NCBI GenBank assembly: GCA_964462595.1
Contig: CAYWXM010000036.1
Location: 35,741 to 99,740, forward strand
Direction of reading: 5' to 3'
Length of the DNA stretch: 64,000 bases
DNA from: SURF-21 sp964462595
Lineage (GTDB): Bacteria; Actinomycetota; Geothermincolia; Geothermincolales; RBG-13-55-18
Shown here: one piece after another, positions 51,060 to 60,050 of the stretch
Layout of the letters: every line of letters starts with the position of its first letter
Position numbering within the stretch: the first letter of the stretch is position 1
The notes under the pieces: model-generated
Database searches by the model: none
Told to the model about the DNA's origin: nothing
Seen by the model: only the letters and a program-made list of their open reading frames with translations
Made by a program: the position numbers and the translations under genes

Positions 51060-51973
51060 GCCTGGAGGTTGAGCTATCAGGTATAAGGCTGAAAAACCCG
51101 CTGATGGTCTGTTCGGGCACCTTCGGTAACGGCAGGGAATATGCGGAATGGATGGATCTGGAGTCGATGGGGGGGCTGATAACCAAGTCGGTAACCCTCG
51201 AGGCCTGTGACGGAAACCCACCTCCCCGCCTGTGGGAGACGCCCTGCGGTATGCTCAATTCCATCGGGCTCGAGAACAAGGGCCTGGAGTACTTCCTGGA
51301 GCAGGACCTGCCATGGCTTTCCGGCCTGGACCTTCCCGTCTTTGTGAACGTGGCGGGGTTCAGCCTGGATGAATACGAGGAAGTTGCGCGGGAGATATCT
51401 CGCGGCGGCATGGCGGATGCCATAGAGCTCAACATCTCCTGCCCTAACGTAAAGAGCGGGGGAATACACTTCTCATCCGATACGAAGCTTGCGGCATCTC
51501 TGGTCGAGAGGGTGAAGGCAGTGGTGGAGATCCCTCTCTACGTGAAACTGACGCCGCGATGCGGAGACATAGCGGGAATGGCGATAGCCCTGGCGAGGGC
51601 GGGCGCTGACGGCTTGAGCCTCGTCAATACCTTTCCGGCCATGGCCGTGGACGTGGAAAAGGTCGAGCCGCGATTGGCGAACGTAACCGGAGGTCTTTCA
51701 GGGCCTGCCATACACCCGATTGCAGTTCTCATGGTCTACGAGGTGGCGAAAGAGGTGGACCTGCCGGTCATAGGCATGGGAGGCGTATGGTCATGGAGGG
51801 ATGCCGTGGAGATGATGATGGTGGGGGCTGATGCGGTCGCCGTGGGAACCTTGAACTTCACGGACCCGGCGGCGCCATTGCATCTGCTGGACGGCATGAG
51901 GGATTATCTGAAGCGCAGGGGTATCGCCTCGGCGGCGGAGCTGGTGGATATGGCGAGATGGGGGGAGGGCTGA
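51056..51973 (+). CDS. pyrD: Dihydroorotate dehydrogenase, class 1B catalytic subunit
   Basis: A 305-residue cytoplasmic FMN enzyme. Signatures are NPLMVCSGTFGNG, LNSIGLENKGLEYF, ELNISCPNVKSGG (the catalytic Cys of class 1B lies in this loop region), VKLTPRCGDI, and the phosphate-binding GMGGVWSWRDAVEMMMVGADAV region. The GTG at 51056 overlaps the pyrK stop and gives MSLEVELSGIRLKNP; TTG 51038 is an alternative with a good ribosome site. Pairing with pyrK indicates NAD-linked oxidation, suited to anaerobic growth. Confidence 0.95.
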   Translation: MSLEVELSGIRLKNPLMVCSGTFGNGREYAEWMDLESMGGLITKSVTLEACDGNPPPRLWETPCGMLNSIGLENKGLEYFLEQDLPWLSGLDLPVFVNVAGFSLDEYEEVAREISRGGMADAIELNISCPNVKSGGIHFSSDTKLAASLVERVKAVVEIPLYVKLTPRCGDIAGMAIALARAGADGLSLVNTFPAMAVDVEKVEPRLANVTGGLSGPAIHPIAVLMVYEVAKEVDLPVIGMGGVWSWRDAVEMMMVGADAVAVGTLNFTDPAAPLHLLDGMRDYLKRRGIASAAELVDMARWGEG

Positions 51974-51974
51974 G

Positions 51975-52709
51975 ATGACATCAGCTCACGATCCCTTTAT
52001 CGTGGCGCTGGACCTGGATGAGCGGGAGAGCCTGCTGAAAATGGCGAGCATGCTGCGCGGTGAGGTGGAAACGGTGAAGGTGGGGCTGGAGGCATACTCT
52101 AATGCAGGGCCGGGGATCATCGGCGCGCTGAGGGACATGGGTTTTCGGGTATTCGCGGACCTGAAGCTGCACGATATACCGAATACCGTGCGAGGAGCGG
52201 TCAGAAGCCTGGTGCGCCAGGGTGCAGGTATGCTTACCGTGCATGCAAGCGGCGGCAGGGCGATGATCGAGGCCGCGGTGCAGGCCTCGAGGGAAGAAGC
52301 AAGCGCGGCGGAAGTCCCGGCTCCTGTTATCCTGGGGGTAACCGTGCTCACCAGCCTAGACGACCTTGACCTGGCCCAGATCGGATGGCGGGGCAAAGCG
52401 GGCGATCTGGTATTGAGCCTGGCGGAGCTCGGAATGAATGCGGGCATGGACGGAGTGGTTGCCTCGGCACGTGAGGCCGCAGCGCTGAGGAAGAACCTGG
52501 GGCGCAAGCCCCTGATAGTCACCCCCGGAATAAGGGAAAAAGGTAAAGATAGGCAGGACCAGGCGAGGACGTCGACTCCGGGGGAAGCGCTGCTGGCGGG
52601 AGCGGACTACCTGGTAGTGGGGAGGCCGGTGATAGCGCAACCCGATCCGGTATCCGCCTTGCGCCGCTTGCGGCAGGCGGCGGACAACCCGGGAAACGGT
52701 AGGTGGTGA
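51975..52709 (+). CDS. pyrF: Orotidine 5'-phosphate decarboxylase
   Basis: A 244-residue TIM-barrel enzyme yielding UMP. The catalytic DxKxxD tetrad is in FADLKLHDIPNTV; LTVHASGG, VTVLTS, the loop TPGIRE and the C-terminal YLVVGRPVIAQPDP bind the phosphate. It starts one base after the pyrD stop. Confidence 0.96.
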   Translation: MTSAHDPFIVALDLDERESLLKMASMLRGEVETVKVGLEAYSNAGPGIIGALRDMGFRVFADLKLHDIPNTVRGAVRSLVRQGAGMLTVHASGGRAMIEAAVQASREEASAAEVPAPVILGVTVLTSLDDLDLAQIGWRGKAGDLVLSLAELGMNAGMDGVVASAREAAALRKNLGRKPLIVTPGIREKGKDRQDQARTSTPGEALLAGADYLVVGRPVIAQPDPVSALRRLRQAADNPGNGRW

Positions 52710-52794
52710 GAGCGAGCGTGGGGGTTGATGCTTGCCGGTGGGCAAGGTCCCGGCAGGGCTGGCCAGCCGGCGGAAAGAGGAAGGGAGATAGGCC

Positions 52795-53367
52795 ATGAAC
52801 CAGTGGGAAGTGATGGAGATACTGCAAAGAGAGGAGGCAGTACGCAAAGGGCACTTCCTCCTCACCTCAGGGCTGCACAGCGATACCTACATACAGTGCG
52901 CCAAAGTACTGCAGCACCCCTATCTTGCAGAAAGCCTTGCCGACGAGATAGCGAAGGGCTTTCGGGAACAGCAAGTCGACCTGGTGATCAGCCCGGCAAT
53001 GGGCGGGGTCATAATAGGATACATGGTCGCCATGGCCCTGAAGAAGCGCATGATCTTCGCGGAGAGAGTCGAGGGGGGCCTGGCCTTGCGACGGGGACAG
53101 TCCATATCCAGGGGAGAGAGAGCACTGGTCGTGGAGGACGTGATAACCACCGGAGGCTCGGTACAGGAACTGATCGGACTGGTAGAAGATTCGGGAGGCA
53201 AGGTGGTGGGCCTTGCTGCCCTCATAGAACGCGGTGATGGAAGGGATTTCGGGGTTCCCAAAAAAATACTGCTGAGCCTGGAGGCTCCGGCCTGGGAGGC
53301 GGAGATCTGCCCGTTATGCGAAGAGGGGGTGAGTCTGGAGACTCCTGGGAGCAGGAGGCGGGCTTGA
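52795..53367 (+). CDS. pyrE: Orotate phosphoribosyltransferase
   Basis: A 190-residue PRTase converting orotate and PRPP to OMP. The PRPP motif is LVVEDVITTGGS; HFLLTSGLHSDTYIQ and the MGGVIIGYMVA loop are typical of the longer Gram-positive/archaeal type. A CxxC (EICPLCEEG) near the C-terminus is typical of that type too. It is the last gene of the operon, 85 bases after pyrF behind GGAAAGAGGAAGGGAGA. Confidence 0.94.
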   Translation: MNQWEVMEILQREEAVRKGHFLLTSGLHSDTYIQCAKVLQHPYLAESLADEIAKGFREQQVDLVISPAMGGVIIGYMVAMALKKRMIFAERVEGGLALRRGQSISRGERALVVEDVITTGGSVQELIGLVEDSGGKVVGLAALIERGDGRDFGVPKKILLSLEAPAWEAEICPLCEEGVSLETPGSRRRA

Positions 53368-53406
53368 GGGATGCAGGTATATCCGCGTAAAAAGCTGAAA
53401 TATTGC

Positions 53407-53435
53407 TTGTATGCAGGTAAAAGGAGGTTTATACT
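53407..53435 (+). promoter_or_regulatory. Probable mihF promoter
   Basis: TTGTAT (53407-53412), a 17-base spacer and TATACT (53430-53435), about 50 bases before mihF in a locally AT-rich stretch. Confidence 0.5.
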
Positions 53436-53483
53436 AGTTAAGATTGTTGCTGTAGGGAAAGCTTTGACTCGAGGAGGGTTATA

Positions 53484-53801
53484 ATGGCGAAACAAAAGCT
53501 TCCGGAATTGACGGCCGAACAGCGCAAGGCGGCTCTTGAGAAAGCGGCTAAGGTAAGGAAGGAAAGAGCTGAGATCAAGAAGAAGCTCAAGGCGGGACAA
53601 TTGAAGGTCAGCGACATCCTGAAAAAAGCGGATGATGAGATATACGGGAAGATGACCGTAAAATCGGTGATAGAGTCGGTGCCCGGCGTAGGCAAGCTGC
53701 GGGCGGCGAAGATAATGGAGGAGATAGGTATCAGCACCTCCCGCCGCGTGAAAGGCCTTGGCCCGAAGCAGATCGCCGCTCTCAAGGACAGGTTCGCCTG
53801 A
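53484..53801 (+). CDS. mihF: Actinobacterial integration host factor (mIHF)
   Basis: A 105-residue nucleoid protein restricted to Actinobacteria. A basic N-terminal helix (AALEKAAKVRKERAEIKKKL) precedes a helix-two-turn-helix DNA-binding domain (VIESVPGVGKLRAAKIMEEIGIS, RRVKGLGPKQIAALKDRF). It binds and bends DNA and is essential in Mycobacterium. Position before gmk-rpoZ-coaBC is the standard actinobacterial order. This gene is the best taxonomic marker in the window. Confidence 0.95.
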   Translation: MAKQKLPELTAEQRKAALEKAAKVRKERAEIKKKLKAGQLKVSDILKKADDEIYGKMTVKSVIESVPGVGKLRAAKIMEEIGISTSRRVKGLGPKQIAALKDRFA

Positions 53802-53871
53802 TAAACAGGGTCGGCCGGGCGATAATAGAAATACCGCGATAACATTCCGGAACAAGCCCGCAGGAGAGGTA

Positions 53872-54441
53872 ATGCCCCAGGGACGTCTTTTCGTCGTCGC
53901 CGGACCGTCGGGCGCGGGGAAAGGCACGCTCATAAAGGAGTTGCTCCGACGTTACTCTGGCGCATGGCTGTCTGTATCCGCCACCACCCGAAAACCAAGG
54001 CGAGACGAGGTGGACGGGGAACATTATCATTTCCTGGATGAGGAGGAATTCAGGAGGATGGCGGATAGGGGAGATTTCCTGGAGTGGGCTGAAGTGCACG
54101 GCAACCTGTATGGAACGCCGCATGAGAAGGTGGTGAAGGAACTTTCGGGCGGTCATGACGTCATCCTCGAGATAGACGTGAAGGGAGCCAGGCAGGTCAG
54201 GGAAAAGATGCCCGACGCGGTTTCGGTCTTTGTCCTTCCACCTTCAGTCGAAGTGCTCGAGGAGAGGCTACGAGGGCGCGGGACGGAAGATGAGGCCGAA
54301 GTGAAGGAGCGCCTGATAAACGCCCTTGAGGAAAGCAGGGAAAAAGACGATTACCAATATGTGGTCTTGAACGACCTGCTGCATCGCGCAGTGGAGGAAT
54401 TCTGTGCTATATATGAAAAGGAGAGTCTGCTTAACAAGTAA
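53872..54441 (+). CDS. gmk: Guanylate kinase
   Basis: A 189-residue NMP kinase phosphorylating GMP. The P-loop is VVAGPSGAGKGT, GMP-binding residues lie in SVSATTRKPRRDEVDGEHYHF and EWAEVHGNLYGTP, and the lid contains RLRGRGTEDE. The ATG at 53872 follows AGGAGAGGTA; upstream frame inside mihF is not used. Confidence 0.96.
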   Translation: MPQGRLFVVAGPSGAGKGTLIKELLRRYSGAWLSVSATTRKPRRDEVDGEHYHFLDEEEFRRMADRGDFLEWAEVHGNLYGTPHEKVVKELSGGHDVILEIDVKGARQVREKMPDAVSVFVLPPSVEVLEERLRGRGTEDEAEVKERLINALEESREKDDYQYVVLNDLLHRAVEEFCAIYEKESLLNK

Positions 54442-54471
54442 AGATGAGATGAAACGGGAGGGTTTTGACAA

Positions 54472-54717
54472 GTGCTGATGAAGACAAGGATCGACGATCT
54501 CTTGCAATGGATCGATAACTCGAGATTCGGTCTGACCATAACGGCCGCGAAACGAGCGAGGCAGATTAACAATTACTTCAGGCATCTGGGTGAGGGCCTG
54601 GGGCACGATTCGGGCCCGCAGATAAGGTCCGCTTCCAACAAGTCCCTTTCCCTGGCCCTGGAGGAGATAGCCGCCGACAAGCTCGAGTTCGAGCGACACG
54701 ACGAAGTCACGAAATGA
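54472..54717 (+). CDS. rpoZ: RNA polymerase omega subunit
   Basis: An 81-residue omega subunit that helps assemble the beta' subunit. The core GLTITAAKRARQINNYF and the C-terminal SLSLALEEIAADKLEF are diagnostic. The GTG start is nine bases after GGGAGGG; ATG 54478 is possible. It lies between gmk and coaBC as usual. Confidence 0.94.
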   Translation: MLMKTRIDDLLQWIDNSRFGLTITAAKRARQINNYFRHLGEGLGHDSGPQIRSASNKSLSLALEEIAADKLEFERHDEVTK

Positions 54718-54743
54718 GTTAACGGATCCCTGGTTCCTGCCAA

Positions 54744-55934
54744 ATGAACTGCATTGTTATGGGCGTTACAGGCGGTATAGCCGCTTATAAGGCGGTCGAG
54801 ATCGCACGCCAGTTTACGGTACTGGGATTCGACGTAAAGGTATTGATGACCGAACACGCGACCAACCTCGTGGGACCCGCTACCTTCCATGCCATAACCG
54901 GAAATCCCGTTGCCGTATCCATGTTCGCGAGCACGGCAGATCCCATACAGCATATAACCCTGGCCAAGGAAGCCGACCTGGTGGTGATAGCACCGGCAAC
55001 CGCCAACATACTGGCGAAAATGGCGAAAGGGCTTGCGGACGACCTGCTTTCCACGACCTTGCTCGCTACACGAGCGCCCCTGCTGGTTGCGCCGGCGATG
55101 AACGTGCACATGTGGCAACATCCAGCCACGAGAGCCAATGTGGAAGAGCTGAGAAGGAGGGGCTTGCACTTTATCGGCCCTGAGAGCGGCTCGCTTGCCT
55201 GCGGGGACGAAGGCGAGGGGAGGATGTCGGAGCCGGACCAGGTAGTGGAGGCGGCCCTGCAATTGCTGGGATTAAAAACGAGATTGGCGGGGAAGAACGT
55301 CATGGTGTCGGCGGGAGGTACGAGGGAGCCCATAGACCCGGTGCGCTATATAGGAAACAGGTCGAGCGGCAAGATGGGTTATGCCCTGGCAGTGGCGGCA
55401 AAACGCATGGGGGCGAAGGTGACGCTGGTAAGCGGACCTACTGCACTAGTGGCGCCACAGGGCGTAGAGGTTATAGAGGTGGAGACCGCGCAGGATATGT
55501 GGCTGGAGATAACGGCCCGGGCAGCGGGATGTCATGCGGTGGTCATGGCAGCCGCGGTGGCCGATTTCACGCCGGCGGCAAGGGAAACGGAAAAGATAAA
55601 AAAGGAAGGTCGCGCCGTCATCAATCTCGAGCTCGAGGCGACTCGGGACATACTCAAGCATCTGTGCAGGGAAAAGTACGCCGGGCAGGTGATCGTAGGC
55701 TTCGCGGCGGAGACGGGCGCATTGCTTCCACACGCACAAGCCAAGCTCAAGGATAAGGGAGCAGACCTACTGGTGGCCAACGACGTCACGGCAGCTGGGT
55801 CCGCTTTCGATTCCGATTACAATCGGGCGACTTTGCTTTTCGCGGATGGCCGCGTGCTCGAGCTGGACATGATGCCCAAGGCAGATCTGGCTGTACGCGT
55901 CTGGGAAGAGGTGGCCGGGCTTCTTGAAACCTGA
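54744..55934 (+). CDS. coaBC: Phosphopantothenoylcysteine decarboxylase/phosphopantothenate-cysteine ligase
   Basis: A 396-residue bifunctional coenzyme A enzyme. The N-terminal flavin decarboxylase (CoaC) half has GVTGGIAAYKA, the APAMNVHMW motif and the substrate-recognition Cys region (GSLACGDEGEGRM). The C-terminal CoaB ligase half has SAGGTREPIDPVRYIGNRSSGKMG, AAVADF and the KIKK segment. The start ATG lacks a clear Shine-Dalgarno sequence; it is 26 bases after rpoZ. Confidence 0.95.
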   Translation: MNCIVMGVTGGIAAYKAVEIARQFTVLGFDVKVLMTEHATNLVGPATFHAITGNPVAVSMFASTADPIQHITLAKEADLVVIAPATANILAKMAKGLADDLLSTTLLATRAPLLVAPAMNVHMWQHPATRANVEELRRRGLHFIGPESGSLACGDEGEGRMSEPDQVVEAALQLLGLKTRLAGKNVMVSAGGTREPIDPVRYIGNRSSGKMGYALAVAAKRMGAKVTLVSGPTALVAPQGVEVIEVETAQDMWLEITARAAGCHAVVMAAAVADFTPAARETEKIKKEGRAVINLELEATRDILKHLCREKYAGQVIVGFAAETGALLPHAQAKLKDKGADLLVANDVTAAGSAFDSDYNRATLLFADGRVLELDMMPKADLAVRVWEEVAGLLET

Positions 55935-56042
55935 AAAGCGATGGTTGAATATCAAGACCGGATGTGACCTGGACGATAGAATAGTGGCGTCGACTTTCGA
56001 GCGAAGGATGATCGTCCGTAAGAGGGCGTTGGAGGAAGTGAA

Positions 56043-56402
56043 TTGTCTAAGATCACAAAGCGTGGCATCATCTTGAACGTATCGACTTATCCCCTGCCGA
56101 CGCTTATGCCTAAACGTTCGGACCGTAAATCGAAGACGCTTACTTTCGATATCAACTTCGATCTCGTAGAGGTCGACGGAAAAAGCACCAGGGTATGGTT
56201 TTACAGGGGGTTTCGTTTCCCCCCTCCCCTTGAAGACGGGGATAGGATCGCCGTGATCGGCAAGTTCGGACGCATATCCAGGGACATTTTTTATGCGTCA
56301 AGGATAATAGACCAGCGCAGGGAGAGAGTATATACTGGTTTCCGTAACCGCAAGCTAAAGGCAGGCGAGGTGGAGCAAGAAAGCCAGTCAGCTGGAGTTT
56401 AA
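56043..56402 (+). CDS. Small unknown protein, possible OB fold
   Basis: A 119-residue basic protein starting at TTG behind TTGGAGGAAG. A central strand-rich segment (TFDINFDLVEVDG, WFYRGFRFPPPLEDGDRIAVIGKFG, DIFYASRIID) looks like an OB-type barrel as in small nucleic-acid-binding domains, but I do not recognise the family. It lies 18 bases before a tRNA gene and 108 bases after coaBC. Codon use and ribosome site look genuine. Confidence 0.7.
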   Translation: MSKITKRGIILNVSTYPLPTLMPKRSDRKSKTLTFDINFDLVEVDGKSTRVWFYRGFRFPPPLEDGDRIAVIGKFGRISRDIFYASRIIDQRRERVYTGFRNRKLKAGEVEQESQSAGV

Positions 56403-56420
56403 AGGGCCTGGCGCATGCGA

Positions 56421-56508
56421 GTCGGAGTGGCGGAATCGGTAGACGCGCTAGGTTGAGGGCCTAGTGAGGAGCTTCCTCATGGGGGTTCAAGTCCCCCCTC
56501 CGACACCA
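56421..56508 (+). tRNA. tRNA-Leu (GAG anticodon)
   Basis: An 88-base class II tRNA with the acceptor pair GTCGGAG and CTCCGAC, D-arm, anticodon stem CTAGG/CCTAG around loop TTGAGGG (anticodon GAG), a long variable arm (TGAGGAGCTTCCTCA), T-arm GGGGG-TTCAAGT-CCCCC, discriminator A and an encoded CCA. It reads CUC and CUU leucine codons. A terminator follows. Confidence 0.97.
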
Positions 56509-56516
56509 GGATAACA

Positions 56517-56542
56517 CCCCGGCAAATGCCGGGGTTTATTTT
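56517..56542 (+). terminator. Rho-independent terminator after tRNA-Leu
   Basis: CCCCGGC, loop AAAT, GCCGGGG, then TTTATTTT, eight bases after the tRNA CCA end. Confidence 0.88.
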
Positions 56543-56681
56543 CACGATTTGCGGATAACTCCACGGGCGCCCGGGCTGGGCAGGTGGGAACAGCAGCAGT
56601 AAATATGGATCCCGTGGACAGAAGGTTCGAGGATAAGGCGTTATCGATGATTTCACAGGCGATCTCGTAGACGTCTCGTAG

Positions 56682-57323
56682 TCAGGTTGCTGATGCCTCC
56701 CAACCCTCGAAGATACGCACCGCCTCTATGGCGTCCCTTCCCAAAGCGTCGAGCGCGAACCTGTCCAGTAATTCCTGGGTCGTGCAGGCTCCGCCGAGGG
56801 CGATCTTCACCTTGTCCCGCAGCCCGGCCTCTCTGATCGCGTCCACGACATCCGCTACGGAAGAGATCATGGGGGTCAGTAGCACAGACATTCCCAGGAG
56901 GGAAGCGCCGTGTTCCCTCAAGGCATCGACCACCCGCGATTCCGGCACATCAACGCCGAGGTCTATGACCTTGAAGCCTGCGGCGGTCAGCATGGTGGCC
57001 ATGAGGTTCTTGCCTATGTCGTGGATATCGCCCTTGACGGTGAAGACGATCACCGGACCTTTATTCAAGACGGCATCGCCGGCCAGGTGGGGTTCAAGGA
57101 TAGCCATGGCATCCTTCATGGTCTCGCCGGCCAGGACCAGGTCTGCGAGGTAATACTCCTGTGACTGGAACAGGTCGCCCACCTCTCTCATGCCCTCACC
57201 CAGTCCCTTTAGGGCCACGTCCAGGGCGGATACGCCGGAAGAGAGGGCTTCTCTTACCACTTCCTGGATATTTTCTATTTCCAGCTCGACAAGGGTCTTC
57301 CTAACCTTTTCGATGGCTTCCAC
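56682..57323 (-). CDS. Corrinoid (B12-binding) protein of the MtaC/MtbC/MttC type
   Basis: A 213-residue two-domain protein: an N-terminal helical cap (about residues 10-85) and a Rossmann-like cobalamin domain with the His ligand in GDIHDIGKN, then MSVLLT and ALGGACT. Such proteins carry methyl groups between a substrate-specific methyltransferase and a second transferase. No methyltransferase or activase is encoded nearby, so the substrate is unknown. It starts the minus-strand, mixed-orientation part of the window. Genes of this kind occur in anaerobes that use methylated amines, methanol or methoxy compounds. Confidence 0.92.
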   Translation of the reverse strand: MEAIEKVRKTLVELEIENIQEVVREALSSGVSALDVALKGLGEGMREVGDLFQSQEYYLADLVLAGETMKDAMAILEPHLAGDAVLNKGPVIVFTVKGDIHDIGKNLMATMLTAAGFKVIDLGVDVPESRVVDALREHGASLLGMSVLLTPMISSVADVVDAIREAGLRDKVKIALGGACTTQELLDRFALDALGRDAIEAVRIFEGWEASAT

Positions 57324-57425
57324 GGCGTTACCTCCACCTATCCGAGAGCGTCGGCTGAGCGGAATCCATTATAACCGGAGCCGTCAGGTGCATGGGGGGT
57401 GTCCCACACGTCAATATCATGCAAC

Positions 57426-58322
57426 TTAGTTGCTCCCGGGGAAATCGCGCAGGAATTCCCGCATATAGGAATTAACCAGATCCGGTTGTTCCTGCTGCAC
57501 CCAGTGGCTGCAATCGGGCACATATTCAATCTCCAGAGGCCTCTCGACCTCGGCCTGGAAATCGTAGGTGAGTTCCTTTCCCAGGGCGCGGTCCTCCTCG
57601 GCCCATATGACCAGAGTCGGACATTTTACCTTCGGCCTCTCGCGGTCATTTCGCCGGGAAGAGGCCAGGAACTGACGGAAGGCGGCGCGGTAGTAGTTTA
57701 TGCCTCCCGTAAGGGCGCCGGGCTTGGAAGCGGCTTCCTTGAACATGGTTATATCGCGATCACTGAAGGCGCTCTTATCGATGGCCCAACCACGGAACAA
57801 CTTTGCGATCATCTCGTAATCGTGCGCCCGCAGGTACGACTCCGGAAGAAACGGGACCTGGAAAAGGAACATATAGAAGGACCGGCGGCGCTGCGCTTTG
57901 TTGCTCATGAGGTGTTTCACGAGTACGGCAGGGGGTGGACAATTGAGGATAATCAGCCGGTCCACCATATGCGGGTAATAGGCGGCGAAAGGCCAGGCAA
58001 CTCCTCCCCCCCAATCGTGAGCCACCAGTACTGCACTGGACTCACCCAGGCTTTTTATAAGCCCGCCAACATCATCCATGAGAGCGCTCAAGCGGTAGTT
58101 GCCCACGCCTACCGGCTTCTCCGTCTGGTTGTATCCACGCATATCCGGGGCTACTACCCGGAATTTTTCGGACATCGCGGGGATCTGATGCCTCCAGGAG
58201 TACCAGTATTCGGGAAAGCCATGCAGCATTATCATGAGCGGTCCTTCTCCCGCGCTCACGTAGTGCATACGGATATTGTTGACATGGGCGTAATCGTGGT
58301 GGAAAGAGATATCTCCGCTCAT
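57426..58322 (-). CDS. Alpha/beta-hydrolase, epoxide hydrolase-like
   Basis: A 298-residue alpha/beta-hydrolase. The oxyanion motif is HGFPEYWYSW, the nucleophile is Asp in VAHDWGG, the acid is probably in WAEEDRALG, and the base His in CSHWVQQEQP. The Asp nucleophile with HGxP indicates epoxide hydrolase or haloalkanoate dehalogenase activity, not an esterase. The open frame extends further, but ATG 58322 has GAGAGGAGG eight bases upstream and gives MSGDISFHHDYAHVNNIRMHY. It is divergent from the MFS gene. Confidence 0.9.
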   Translation of the reverse strand: MSGDISFHHDYAHVNNIRMHYVSAGEGPLMIMLHGFPEYWYSWRHQIPAMSEKFRVVAPDMRGYNQTEKPVGVGNYRLSALMDDVGGLIKSLGESSAVLVAHDWGGGVAWPFAAYYPHMVDRLIILNCPPPAVLVKHLMSNKAQRRRSFYMFLFQVPFLPESYLRAHDYEMIAKLFRGWAIDKSAFSDRDITMFKEAASKPGALTGGINYYRAAFRQFLASSRRNDRERPKVKCPTLVIWAEEDRALGKELTYDFQAEVERPLEIEYVPDCSHWVQQEQPDLVNSYMREFLRDFPGSN

Positions 58323-58541
58323 GACCCGGGCCTCCTCTCCAGAGGGCAATGGTTGCTGAACGTACGAAGGGAATGCTCCCCTCCATGATATTATTACATC
58401 TTGCGATGGCAATGTAGAGCTTGGATGCAGGCAAAAGTCCGGAGGCAACCCAAGCTGCGCATGCCGACCATCAAAGCTCAGTCCGCCCGGGAAAGCGCGG
58501 ACACGAGAGAAAGTCTCCAGGGATGTGAAGTGGAAGAGGGA

Positions 58542-59852
58542 ATGAAGACAAGGCGTATGCGCCGGGAGACAAAGGCTGAGCAAGCCACACCCCCTGCCCT
58601 GGCGAGAACAAAGTTCAAGCGCGGCGGCGTCCTCTCGGCCTTCGGTTATCGCGATTTCTCCATACTGTGGTCGGGTGCGCTTCTATCCAACACCGGCACC
58701 TGGATACACATGAGCGCCCTCAACTGGTACGTAAAGGAGATCACGGGATCCGATACATGGGTTGGATTGGTCACCGTGGCCAACTTCATACCCGTGTTCT
58801 TCCTGGTGCTGTTTGCGGGGTCCATGGCTGACATCCATAACCGCAAGTTGCTCATACTGGTAACTCAGGTGGTGATGATGCTGTGCGCCCTAGCGCTCGG
58901 GGTCTTCACGTCGTTCGAGGCGGCGGACATGTCTGTAATCATGGCCATCACTTTTGTCATGGGTATCGCGTTTACCTTCAATTTCCCCGCCTGGAGGGCG
59001 GTCATAACCGACCTGGTAGAACCGGAGGATATCCTTAACGCCGTGGCACTGGATGCGGCCGAGTTCAACGTGGCGCGCTTCATCGGTCCGCTGCTGGGTG
59101 GGCTGATCGTGGCCTTGTTCAGTGAGAGCACCGCCTTTTACGTCAACGCGATAAGCTTCTTGACCGTGATAGTCGCCATCCTGATGATCAGGACGGAGAC
59201 CCCTGCCGCGCAGCGACCTCCGGGGGGAATAGTCCGGCATATCCAGGAGATACTCGTATATGTATGGAAGAACCGCTGGGCGCTAAACATCCTGGTGGTA
59301 TTGATAATCGCATCCATCTTCGGACTGCCTTTTGTGGTTCTGCTCCCGGGCATGGCCCGGGACGTCCTGGGACAGGGATCTGCCGGTTACGGTTTATTGC
59401 TGGGATGCGTGGGCCTGGGAGCGGCGGGAGCCGCGCCGTTTGTTACCTGGCTGAACCACCGTTTTAGGGAGAGCGAGATAATCAAGGTATCGGCATTGCT
59501 TTCCGGCCTTTTGCTGGTCGGTTTTTCACTGTCACGCAATATGGGCTTGTCGGCAGCGCTCTCTTCTGCGCTGGGCGCCGCTTTCCTCATGATGTCGGCG
59601 GCTATAAATACCGTTCTGCAATCGAGGGTGGAAAGAAATATGCGGGGGCGCATAATGAGCCTCTACATACTCGTGTTCCAGGGTATGTTGCCCATAGGCG
59701 CGATCGTTATGGGGGTGCTGGCGGACAGGATATCTGCGCCTTTCGTTCTCATGGTAGGAGGAGTAGTATGCGCGGTTATGGCAGTGCTCCTGCTGATATT
59801 CCCTGTTTTCCTGGGGGATGCGGTATCGCCCTCCCGCCTAGCGGGGAAGTGA
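58542..59852 (+). CDS. MFS transporter (EntS/MFS_3-like exporter)
   Basis: A 436-residue polytopic protein with about 12 hydrophobic segments. FGYRDFSILWSGALLSNTG at the N-terminus, the motif-A-like GSMADIHNRKLLILV, DAAEFNVARFIGPLLGG and ERNMRGRIMSLYILVFQG are typical of the MFS_3 branch (EntS, macrolide and siderophore exporters). Substrate unknown. ATG 58542 follows GGAAGAGGGA; GTG 58530 is an alternative. A basic N-terminal extension precedes the first helix. Confidence 0.9.
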   Translation: MKTRRMRRETKAEQATPPALARTKFKRGGVLSAFGYRDFSILWSGALLSNTGTWIHMSALNWYVKEITGSDTWVGLVTVANFIPVFFLVLFAGSMADIHNRKLLILVTQVVMMLCALALGVFTSFEAADMSVIMAITFVMGIAFTFNFPAWRAVITDLVEPEDILNAVALDAAEFNVARFIGPLLGGLIVALFSESTAFYVNAISFLTVIVAILMIRTETPAAQRPPGGIVRHIQEILVYVWKNRWALNILVVLIIASIFGLPFVVLLPGMARDVLGQGSAGYGLLLGCVGLGAAGAAPFVTWLNHRFRESEIIKVSALLSGLLLVGFSLSRNMGLSAALSSALGAAFLMMSAAINTVLQSRVERNMRGRIMSLYILVFQGMLPIGAIVMGVLADRISAPFVLMVGGVVCAVMAVLLLIFPVFLGDAVSPSRLAGK

Positions 59853-60050
59853 GGCCGGACCCCGATGTACAGGATACATGAATGGTGTGAACAATGATCA
59901 ATGGACGGCTCCACATATGTGGCCGGGAAGCTTGGGGGGGGGTAGCTCCGGGCAAGGTGGCGTCAAGGGGTTTAAAGATGGAATATGATAACCTGTGATT
60001 TCAGGACGAGCCCATGCTCAAGGTGCACATAACGCAAGGATAACGGGACC

